30,005 nt of DNA, from contig CAZYXU010000031.1 of assembly GCA_964650945.1 (NCBI GenBank), forward strand, positions 1-30,005. Direction: 5' to 3'. Numbering within the stretch: the stretch's first letter is position 1; every line of letters begins with the position of its first letter. A program made the translations under genes and the position numbers. Shown piece by piece: positions 16,295 through 22,788 of the stretch. The notes beneath the pieces were generated by a model. That model saw only the letters and a program-made list of their open reading frames with translations, searched no databases and was not told the DNA's origin. The stretch is from JAXGPF01 sp964650945. GTDB lineage: Bacteria; Verrucomicrobiota; Kiritimatiellia; JAAZAB01.

Positions 16295-18459
16295 CTTTGC
16301 CTGCCGCGCCTGTGCAGCAGGGCGATCCCGCCGCATGCGTTGCCTTCGGCGAAGGTGTCGCCGACAAGTTGATCGCTTTTCATGGCCAGGGCGGATTGCT
16401 CGCGCGCTCGCCGGAAAATATTTTAAACTTATACGGCATGCTCCGGTTGGGGGATATCAACGGGTTATACGACGATTTCGTCGATCGGCATCTGGCGTTT
16501 TATGCCGCATGCGGCCCCGCACCGGACGCCGATTTTCCCCAACTCGCCATGGGCGGAATTGCCGGTGCCTATCGCCTGCTGCAGGGCCATTACCGGCGCG
16601 GTCCGGAAGGATTGGAGGGATTGCGCCTGTGTGTGCGCCAGCTCCTGGAAAAAATGCGCCAGAATCCCGCCGGCGTGATTGGGGCGGCGCCGGCGCGCCC
16701 CGACCTGGTCAGCGTGGATGCCCTGCTGCAGGTCGCGCCGTTCCTTTGCATGGCCGGCGAGGCCTTGCAGGATGACGCGTTATTCGATACGGCGGTTGGG
16801 CTGGCGGCGGAAGCGGCTGATTTGTTGCGCGATGCCCGGACGGGGTTTTATCACCATGCCGGCCGCCGGGAAGGCAAGAGATGGGTCACCCCGGATGCCT
16901 GGTGCCGCGGCAATGGCTGCGCGGCGGCTGTCATGGTGGAGTTGCTGCCTTGCCTGCCCGCGGCGCATCCAGCCCGGGCAGAATTGATTGAGCGGCTGCG
17001 GGATTTGCTCGAGCGGTTGGCCGCCGTGCAAACTCCAGCCGGCCTCTGGCGCCAGCAACTGGTCGATGAATCTTCCCGCGAAGAGCTGTCCGGTTCGGCC
17101 TTGATCGGGTACGCCATCGCCGTTGCACTCCGGCGCGGATGGGTGTCCGGATCGCTGGCGCCAGCCGCCGGGCGGGCCTGGAGCGGCATGCAAACGCGCG
17201 TGGCCATGCGCGGCAACTGGAATATCGCAGATGTGAATGTGGAGGCCAAGCCGGGCGACAGCCCGGATGATTATGCGGCAATACGCAAGGCGGTCAACGA
17301 TTTGCATGGATTCGGCCCGTTGCTGCTGGCGGCTACGGCTTATTACGAACTGGCCCGGGCGGCCGTCTGGCGCGCCCGTCCGGCGGTCGGGCGGGAGTTT
17401 GCGGCGCCGGATGAGCGGGCCGTCCGGACGTATTTCGATGGGGTGCATGCCGCCTGCGAGAAGCGTTATAACGGCGATGGGAGCTGGGGACGCGGCGCCG
17501 CGGACACTCCGTCCGGATGGTTTGCGCACAAAAACACGGGCACACCCGGCGACCATCCCCTGATCCGGACAACGGGAGATTGCATTCTGGGTTACCTGGG
17601 GGCGGCGCGGGGTGGTGGCGGAAAGCGTCCGGAAGGCGTTGGGGCGGATAAGGCGCCGGATGAACGGACGCAAACTTACCTGGCGCGGGCGCGTGCCGGC
17701 TTGGATTGGCTGGTGGGGCAGCAGGAGCCGGACGGATGCTTCCGTTTATATACGCGTACGGCGGAAGGTCAGGTGGGGCATCAAGGATGCCTGTATGTCA
17801 CTGGCATCGCCGGCACCGCGTTGCTGAAGGGATACACGCACTTCAATGACCGCGCTTACCTGGAGGCATCCGAACGCGCGGCGCGCTGGGAGGAATCCTG
17901 GCCGGTGTCGGGCAATGTCAATTTTAACGCTTTTGCTGTCTGGCACCTGGCGGAACATTTCCAGGTGACCCGAGGCGCCTGGGTCTTGTCCGCCGCGTTG
18001 CGCCGCGTCTGGCGGCGGATTTTGCCGCGCCAGCAGGCCGCGGGCGGCTGGCCCGGCCATAATTCATGGATTTGGTATCACAGCATCATCCTGCGCGGCT
18101 ATGGCGCGCTATGTCGTGTTTTGCCGGACGGGCATCCGGACAAGGAGGAGCTGCTGGCCGCGGGCGGAGCGGCCGTTGATTACCTGGCGCGCCTGCAGAC
18201 CGAGACCGGCGCCCTGCACCCCAATCCGGAAACCTGCGCGCTGGCCGCGAGCCCTTACAGTCTGGCCGCGCTGCCGCTTTGGCTGGCCTGCCGGCCGGAC
18301 CGGCAGGCTGAAAATGTCCTGCGCGGCATGCTGGCCTGGCGCATGAATCCCGCCAGCGGCGATCCGGATTACTCCTATAACGCCGAGCAAAAGCTGGGGG
18401 CGCCGGGCGCCGCCCCGGTCAATCTTTATGCCCTGGGCACCTGCCTGGAAAATCTTTGA
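16291..18459 (+). CDS. GH105-type unsaturated glucuronyl/galacturonyl hydrolase fused to a second helical domain
   Basis: The protein is 722 aa, about twice a single GH105. ATG 16291 overlaps the upstream stop (ATGA) and has GGAGG 9 bases before it, so it is preferred to the ATG at 16267. Residues about 20-345 match GH88/GH105: NLYGMLRLGD near 48, SVDALLQVAPFL with D143 at the usual catalytic Asp position, DAWCRGNGCAAA (202-213) corresponding to the WxRGNGW hallmark with the final Trp changed to Cys, and ELSGSALIGYAIA (265-277). Family members remove a terminal unsaturated uronate, for instance from lyase-made galacturonosyl-rhamnose. After a variable Gly/Pro-rich linker near 440-455, residues to 722 form another helical, probably toroidal domain (QQEPDGCF, CLYVTGIAGTALLKGYTHF) of unknown role. 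No signal peptide. Last gene of the AraC-flanked operon. Confidence 0.75.
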   Translation: MTLPAAPVQQGDPAACVAFGEGVADKLIAFHGQGGLLARSPENILNLYGMLRLGDINGLYDDFVDRHLAFYAACGPAPDADFPQLAMGGIAGAYRLLQGHYRRGPEGLEGLRLCVRQLLEKMRQNPAGVIGAAPARPDLVSVDALLQVAPFLCMAGEALQDDALFDTAVGLAAEAADLLRDARTGFYHHAGRREGKRWVTPDAWCRGNGCAAAVMVELLPCLPAAHPARAELIERLRDLLERLAAVQTPAGLWRQQLVDESSREELSGSALIGYAIAVALRRGWVSGSLAPAAGRAWSGMQTRVAMRGNWNIADVNVEAKPGDSPDDYAAIRKAVNDLHGFGPLLLAATAYYELARAAVWRARPAVGREFAAPDERAVRTYFDGVHAACEKRYNGDGSWGRGAADTPSGWFAHKNTGTPGDHPLIRTTGDCILGYLGAARGGGGKRPEGVGADKAPDERTQTYLARARAGLDWLVGQQEPDGCFRLYTRTAEGQVGHQGCLYVTGIAGTALLKGYTHFNDRAYLEASERAARWEESWPVSGNVNFNAFAVWHLAEHFQVTRGAWVLSAALRRVWRRILPRQQAAGGWPGHNSWIWYHSIILRGYGALCRVLPDGHPDKEELLAAGGAAVDYLARLQTETGALHPNPETCALAASPYSLAALPLWLACRPDRQAENVLRGMLAWRMNPASGDPDYSYNAEQKLGAPGAAPVNLYALGTCLENL

Positions 18460-18480
18460 GCGATAGAGTCTCTTTTAAAT

Positions 18481-18522
18481 GTGTTCAGTGTTCGGTGTTC
18501 AGCGGTCAGTGTTCGGCAGTCA
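18481..18522. repeat. Tandem 7-bp repeat, six degenerate units
   Basis: Six contiguous heptamers lie in non-coding DNA: GTGTTCA, GTGTTCG, GTGTTCA, GCGGTCA, GTGTTCG and GCAGTCA. The phase is kept exactly and most variation is C/T or A/G. The array starts 21 bases after the GH105 stop and lies 107 bases before the LacI promoter. It is not a hairpin and not CRISPR. The rest of the 18460-18696 spacer holds an AT-rich stretch and the LacI promoter and operator described separately. Confidence 0.8.
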
Positions 18523-18628
18523 GAAATTCACGGCCACGTAACGCCTGGATCTTATGCTGCTTGCAATCATTCCGAATACAGAATTCTTTTAAAAAGTTAG
18601 TTTTGAAATTTGCTCGGTAAAATTATGG

Positions 18629-18656
18629 TTGACACTGCTCCGGAATTTATTACTAT
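18629..18656 (+). promoter_or_regulatory. Strong predicted promoter of the LacI-led operon
   Basis: A perfect -35 TTGACA (18629-18634) is followed after 16 bases by TACTAT (18651-18656). The predicted start near 18663 falls inside the palindrome at 18655-18670. GGAG at 18686-18689 then precedes ATG 18697. This is the best sigma-70-like promoter in the window. Confidence 0.65.
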
Positions 18657-18670
18657 GCAAACGTGAACAT
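18655..18670. promoter_or_regulatory. LacI-type operator overlapping the LacI promoter start site
   Basis: ATGCAAACGTGAACAT is an imperfect palindrome (10 of 16 positions symmetrical: ATG, ACGT core, CAT) with a central CpG and a GCAAACG half-site. It covers the end of the -10 and the predicted transcription start, so binding there should block transcription. Autorepression by the downstream LacI-family protein is inferred. Confidence 0.55.
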
Positions 18671-18696
18671 TTAACGTAAGCGCGCGGAGTGCAAAT

Positions 18697-19740
18697 ATGG
18701 CAAGTAATATTCTGGATGTTGCCATGAAGGCCGGGGTCAGCCATACGACGGTGTCGCGCATCCTGCGCAATGCCGAGGGCTATGCCTATGCGCCGGCGAC
18801 GCGCCAAAAGGTGCTGGCGGCTGCCCGGGCGCTGGCATATGTGCCGAATGCCGCCGCGCGTTTCATGCGCTTGAAAAAAACCCGCCTGATCGGCATCACC
18901 ACCCAGACGCACAATGCCTATGCTACCTATCGCTTGATTGAAAAAATCTCGCTGCGCGTCCGGCAACTGGGGTATGCGGCGGTGATGATTGACTTGAGCG
19001 AGCCCGATCCGGCGGCCGGCGGTTTTCTGGATATAGGCCATCTGGCCGGCGCGATCTGCATGTATTCCAAGCACGAACGGGAACTGGTCGGGCGCTGCGC
19101 CCGCATTGGCCGGGACCTGCCCCTGGTCACCGTCCGGCGCAAGGTGACGGACAACCCCGGCGTGCGCATGGTGGCCACGGACAATGCCGCCGGGCTGGCC
19201 AAGGCTTTCCGGCACCTCCAAGACCTGGGCCACCGCCGGATCGGCTACCTGGGGTACCATGAACCGGCCCCCAGCCGGCAGTCCGCCTATGCCGCCCTGT
19301 GCCGGCAGGCCGGCCTGGCCCGCCAGGTTTTTGCCGTGCCGGTTTGCGCGGAAAACAATCCCTTCCTGAGCGGCATGCAAATGGCCCGCGCCGTCGCCCG
19401 CCGGGGGCGCGTCAGCGCCGTGCTTTGCGAAGACGACGAATTCGCCGCGGGATTGATCGCCGGCCTGGCAGATTTGAAACTGAATGTCCCCGGCGATATA
19501 TCGGTGGTCGGCTTCGACGATCTGCCGTTTGCTGCCGCGGTCCGCCCGCGCCTGACCACGGTCGGCGTTAAAATGGACGAGAAGGCCGATGCGGCGGCCC
19601 GGCTGCTGGTGGCCTTGATTGAGGGCAATGCCGTACAGCAAGCTTTGCTGCCGGAATCCATCGTTTTGGATGCCGAATTGATTGTGCGCGATTCCACCGC
19701 CCGCCTGTCCCAAAAGGAGTGTCTGACACATGCGCATTGA
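18697..19740 (+). CDS. LacI-family transcriptional regulator
   Basis: The protein is 347 aa, standard for the family. Residues 4-23 are the DNA-binding helix-turn-helix (NILDVAMKAGVSHTTVSRIL). Residues about 49-58 (VPNAAARFMR) are the hinge helix. The residue that normally inserts between the central CpG bases is Leu in LacI and PurR but is Met57 here. From about residue 61 the sugar-binding periplasmic-protein-like core follows (TRLIGITTQT, HRRIGYLGYH, ISVVGFDDLPFAAAVRPRLT, the last a very conserved family stretch). A sugar or oligosaccharide from the locus is the likely effector. It heads an operon with a strong promoter and an overlapping operator, and its 3' end overlaps the GH20 gene by 11 bases, so the two are translationally close. 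Confidence 0.93.
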   Translation: MASNILDVAMKAGVSHTTVSRILRNAEGYAYAPATRQKVLAAARALAYVPNAAARFMRLKKTRLIGITTQTHNAYATYRLIEKISLRVRQLGYAAVMIDLSEPDPAAGGFLDIGHLAGAICMYSKHERELVGRCARIGRDLPLVTVRRKVTDNPGVRMVATDNAAGLAKAFRHLQDLGHRRIGYLGYHEPAPSRQSAYAALCRQAGLARQVFAVPVCAENNPFLSGMQMARAVARRGRVSAVLCEDDEFAAGLIAGLADLKLNVPGDISVVGFDDLPFAAAVRPRLTTVGVKMDEKADAAARLLVALIEGNAVQQALLPESIVLDAELIVRDSTARLSQKECLTHAH

Positions 19741-21742
19741 TCCCGAAAAAATCCGCCTGCTGCCCGCCCCGAAAAGTTGCAGCATCCGGGAGGGGTGGCT
19801 GGACTGTCCGTCCGTTACTGTCGCGGCCATGCCGGAAAAATTCCCGCAGGCCGCGCGGCTGGCGGATGAATTTTGCGCCGGCTTGCAGATTCACCCGGAG
19901 CGGCGGCGCGCGCCGGATGGCGGACTGACGTTGGGGCGGGTGTCCGGGACGCCTGTGTTGCCCGCCGGCCTGCCGGCGGCGCCTGCCTGCCGCCCGGAGG
20001 CGTATGCATTGCGCATCGAACCGGGCGGCCTCGCCATCGCGGCCGGCGCGGAACCCGGCTTCGCCCATGCCTTCCGCACGCTGGCGCAACTGGCGGAAAC
20101 CTGCGGCGGGCGCCTGCCGTGCGCTGACATTGCGGATTACCCGGACATCGCCCTGCGCGGCTACCATCTGGATTGCAAATCCGGCCTGCCGGCCTTGGAG
20201 GATTTATACGCCTTTGCCGACCTGCTCGGCCGCTGGAAAATCAACACGCTGCTGGTGGAGTACGAAGACCGTTTTCCGTTCCAATTCGCCCCGGAAATCA
20301 CTTTGCCCGCCTCGCCTTCGCTGGCGGAGTGGGACGCCTTCCTCCGGCATTGCCGGGGCCTGGGGATGGCCATCATCCCGCTGGTGCAGACGCATGGCCA
20401 CCTGAACTACGTTTTAAAGCATGCAAAATTCGCGGCCTTGCGGGAAGGCGCGGAAATCAGCGAAATCTGTCCGTCAAATCCGGATGCCGTGTCCTTGATG
20501 AAAACGATGGTGGACGAGGTGCTGGCGCTGCACGGGCCGGACCGATATTTTCATATTGGCGCGGATGAAACATGGAAACTGGCCACCTGCCCGCGCTGCC
20601 GGAACCGCCTGCAGAACGGGGAAACCAGGCTGGATATATTTTGCGCCCAGGCGCTGGAAATGCACCGCCATCTCCAGGCGCGGGGCAAGCGCGTCTTGAT
20701 GTGGTGCGATATGTTCTGGCGCAGCAATACGCCGGAAATGGTCAACCGTCTGCCCAAGGACATCATCTTATGCGAGTGGATTTACACGCTGCCGACGGCG
20801 CGCGGCAGCCCGCGTATGGCCTGGAACGGGAAACTGCTTTATACCGCCAAATATTGCGCCGACCATCCGGAAATGCCGGTGCTGGCGGAAAATTATATTG
20901 AAAACGCCGAACCCCGGGCCCGGGAATTCGCGCAGCAATATCTGCAGCCCGATCCGGCGTCCGGCATCGGCAAAATTTCGGCCCACGCGGAATATTTTAT
21001 GCGGCAGGGATATCAAGTGCTGGGCGTGGGCGCCGCACGCAGCGGGCAGGGCGACTGGCGGTTCGGCCAGCCGAATATCATTGACCGCCTGAACAATATC
21101 GCCAACTGGGCTGATTACGCCGTCAAATCCGATCTGCAAGGAGTAATCATTTCCTCCTGGTCGCGCGGCAGCGGCTCGCGCCCGCCTTACAGCCCCTGGC
21201 TGTCCGCCCTGGACGCCATGGCGGCGGCCGCCCAGTATCTGTGGACGCCGGCCACCGGATTTGATGATTTTACCATGACGGCCGCGGTCAACTTCTTCGG
21301 CCTGGCCGGCCAGACCGCTGAACTGGCAGAAATCTACCGCCATCTGGGCATCCACCAGGAATATGCGTACAACCTGCTCCGGCGGCTGGAGGCCGGCATT
21401 CCCCGCGGGCGCCGGCACCTGGCCATGCTCAAATTATGGTGCGAATTCGACTTGTTCCGCGCGGAAATGTCCGACCAGGCGCTGGGGATGGAAAAAATGC
21501 TTTCCGGCCTGAAGTACGGACGGGTGCCGTTGAGCGGCGAGCGGGTGAGTGTGGCGGCATATTTGACGAGGATTGCCGGATTGCTGGAACAATGCGCCGG
21601 CTGGCGTGAAAAATTGCGCCAGGAATTGGCGGCTTATTACCGGCCGGAGGAATTGGTCGAATACATTGATTCCCGGCTGGACAACCTGGAATTCCGGCTG
21701 AAAAATTTGCGCCGGACCCTGGATGGCGCCGGCACGCAATGA
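19730..21742 (+). CDS. GH20 beta-N-acetylhexosaminidase, cytoplasmic
   Basis: The protein is 670 aa without a signal peptide. AAGGAG lies 10 bases before the ATG, inside the end of the LacI gene. Residues about 1-130 are the GH20b-type N-terminal domain (LLPAPKSCS, GFAHAFRTLAQL). Residues about 135-480 are the catalytic barrel: RGYHLDCKSGLP at the first strand, QTHGHLNYVLKH, then HIGADETW with the D279-E280 pair used for substrate-assisted catalysis, followed by CPRC (287-290). The C-terminal 180 residues are helical. GH20 enzymes remove terminal beta-linked GlcNAc or GalNAc. Being intracellular, it should act on imported oligosaccharides. Its presence means the target glycan probably contains N-acetylhexosamine, which plain pectin does not. 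The next gene follows closely. Confidence 0.85.
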   Translation: MRIDPEKIRLLPAPKSCSIREGWLDCPSVTVAAMPEKFPQAARLADEFCAGLQIHPERRRAPDGGLTLGRVSGTPVLPAGLPAAPACRPEAYALRIEPGGLAIAAGAEPGFAHAFRTLAQLAETCGGRLPCADIADYPDIALRGYHLDCKSGLPALEDLYAFADLLGRWKINTLLVEYEDRFPFQFAPEITLPASPSLAEWDAFLRHCRGLGMAIIPLVQTHGHLNYVLKHAKFAALREGAEISEICPSNPDAVSLMKTMVDEVLALHGPDRYFHIGADETWKLATCPRCRNRLQNGETRLDIFCAQALEMHRHLQARGKRVLMWCDMFWRSNTPEMVNRLPKDIILCEWIYTLPTARGSPRMAWNGKLLYTAKYCADHPEMPVLAENYIENAEPRAREFAQQYLQPDPASGIGKISAHAEYFMRQGYQVLGVGAARSGQGDWRFGQPNIIDRLNNIANWADYAVKSDLQGVIISSWSRGSGSRPPYSPWLSALDAMAAAAQYLWTPATGFDDFTMTAAVNFFGLAGQTAELAEIYRHLGIHQEYAYNLLRRLEAGIPRGRRHLAMLKLWCEFDLFRAEMSDQALGMEKMLSGLKYGRVPLSGERVSVAAYLTRIAGLLEQCAGWREKLRQELAAYYRPEELVEYIDSRLDNLEFRLKNLRRTLDGAGTQ

Positions 21743-21789
21743 CACGGGCCGGCGTTCGCCATACCGAAGATATGGAGATGTTGTCTTGA
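21739..21789 (+). CDS. Possible 16-codon coupling mini-ORF between GH20 and GNAT genes
   Basis: ATG 21739 overlaps the GH20 stop as ATGA. The frame encodes MTRAGVRHTEDMEMLS and stops at TGA 21787-21789, which overlaps the TTG start of the GNAT gene as TTGA. The GNAT ribosome binding site (GGAG, 21774-21777) lies inside it. It would link translation of the two genes without a break. Translation of this peptide is not shown and the geometry may be chance. Confidence 0.3.
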   Translation: MTRAGVRHTEDMEMLS

Positions 21790-22772
21790 AAATCCGAAGT
21801 TTGCATGCCGGCGAGCTGGATGCCTTGTATGATCTGCTTGCGATTTCCTATTGCAAGGCGGGCGCGGACCCGGCGGCGCTGCGCGCTTCCTTCCAGCAGG
21901 TCGTTGAATCCGATCCGGAATTCAACCTGGACCTGAACCGGGTTTTGGAAGTGGAAGGCCGGCTGGCCGCGCGCATCGGCATTTACGACCGCCGGATGTT
22001 TTTTAACGGCAAGCTGCTGCGTTTGGGCGCCATCGGCGGCGTCTGTACCGCCCCGGAATTCCGGGGGCGCGGATTCGCCCGGCACCTGCTGGAGGATTGC
22101 ACCAATTACATGCGGGAACGCGGTTTTGACGTGTCGCTGCTGTTCGGCGAACCGGCCATCTACGGTAAAAGCGGCTGGCAGACCTTGAGCGCCTTCGGCA
22201 TGTCCACCAATTTCAAGCTGGCTGACGCCGGCAGTCTGGCCGTCCGGGACGGCGATCCAATCCGCGATGCCGCGGTTTTGGCGCGCATCCATCAGGCGAC
22301 GAGCGTGCGGTTGAACGGTCCGTTCCAGCGGACGGAACAATACTGGCGGACCTGGATTGCCCGGGTAATCAGTCATAAAAAACTGCACCGCTTGCGCATC
22401 GTCGGCGCCGGCGGCGATGAGCCGGCGGGATATTTCGTGTTGAAGGGCTCCTCCGAGATTTGCGAGTTGGGGTGGGACCCGGAGCAGACCGGCGCTTTGG
22501 CGGCGGTGGCGCAGGCGGTCTTTGCCGGCCCAACCGGCGCAGCCGTTAAATTCAGTTTCTTCCTGCCGGATTTGTTCGATTACGTGTCGGAGCATTCCGC
22601 GGCGCCGGCGCTGGATGAAATGCGCCGGCAGCAATATTACATCCAGAAGGAAGCCTTGTATTGCGGGCTGTTCAAACTGATTTCCGACAAACTTGACGCG
22701 CGGTCAACCGCGGAGTTTGTTTGCCGGCTGCGTTCGGCGAATTATGTGTTTTGGGATTTGGATCATTTTTAA
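21786..22772 (+). CDS. GNAT-family N-acetyltransferase (Eis-like)
   Basis: The protein is 328 aa with a TTG start at 21786. It is chosen because GGAG lies 8 bases upstream, while the in-frame ATG at 21723 lies inside the GH20 gene and lacks family sequence. Residues about 5-150 carry the GNAT fold with the acetyl-CoA loop VCTAPEFRGRGFARHLL (R93, G94, R95, G96) followed by FGEPAIYGKSGWQ, as in Eis-like and Acetyltransf_9 proteins. The C-terminal half (about 175-328) fits the extra domain of that group. The substrate is unknown. Its place between a hexosaminidase and a deacetylase/lyase pair suggests acetylation of an amino sugar or another amine produced locally; antibiotic or polyamine acetylation are alternatives. 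A 16-base gap leads to the next gene. Confidence 0.75.
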   Translation: MKIRSLHAGELDALYDLLAISYCKAGADPAALRASFQQVVESDPEFNLDLNRVLEVEGRLAARIGIYDRRMFFNGKLLRLGAIGGVCTAPEFRGRGFARHLLEDCTNYMRERGFDVSLLFGEPAIYGKSGWQTLSAFGMSTNFKLADAGSLAVRDGDPIRDAAVLARIHQATSVRLNGPFQRTEQYWRTWIARVISHKKLHRLRIVGAGGDEPAGYFVLKGSSEICELGWDPEQTGALAAVAQAVFAGPTGAAVKFSFFLPDLFDYVSEHSAAPALDEMRRQQYYIQKEALYCGLFKLISDKLDARSTAEFVCRLRSANYVFWDLDHF

Positions 22773-22788
22773 CGGAAAGATACATGGC

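Noticed and set aside
18466..18480. AGAGTCTCTTTT after the GH105 stop, considered as a terminator
   Set aside because: The palindrome has no loop and cannot form a stable hairpin.
18481..18522. Heptamer array considered as a CRISPR or REP-type element
   Set aside because: Repeats are 7 bp, contiguous and without spacers, and they form no hairpin.
18589..19830. Minus-strand ORF of 413 codons opposite the LacI gene
   Set aside because: It covers the LacI promoter and gene antisense; the LacI protein is unmistakable on the plus strand.
21429..22634. Minus-strand ORF of 401 codons opposite the GH20 and GNAT genes
   Set aside because: It spans two supported plus-strand genes and their junction, with no family features.
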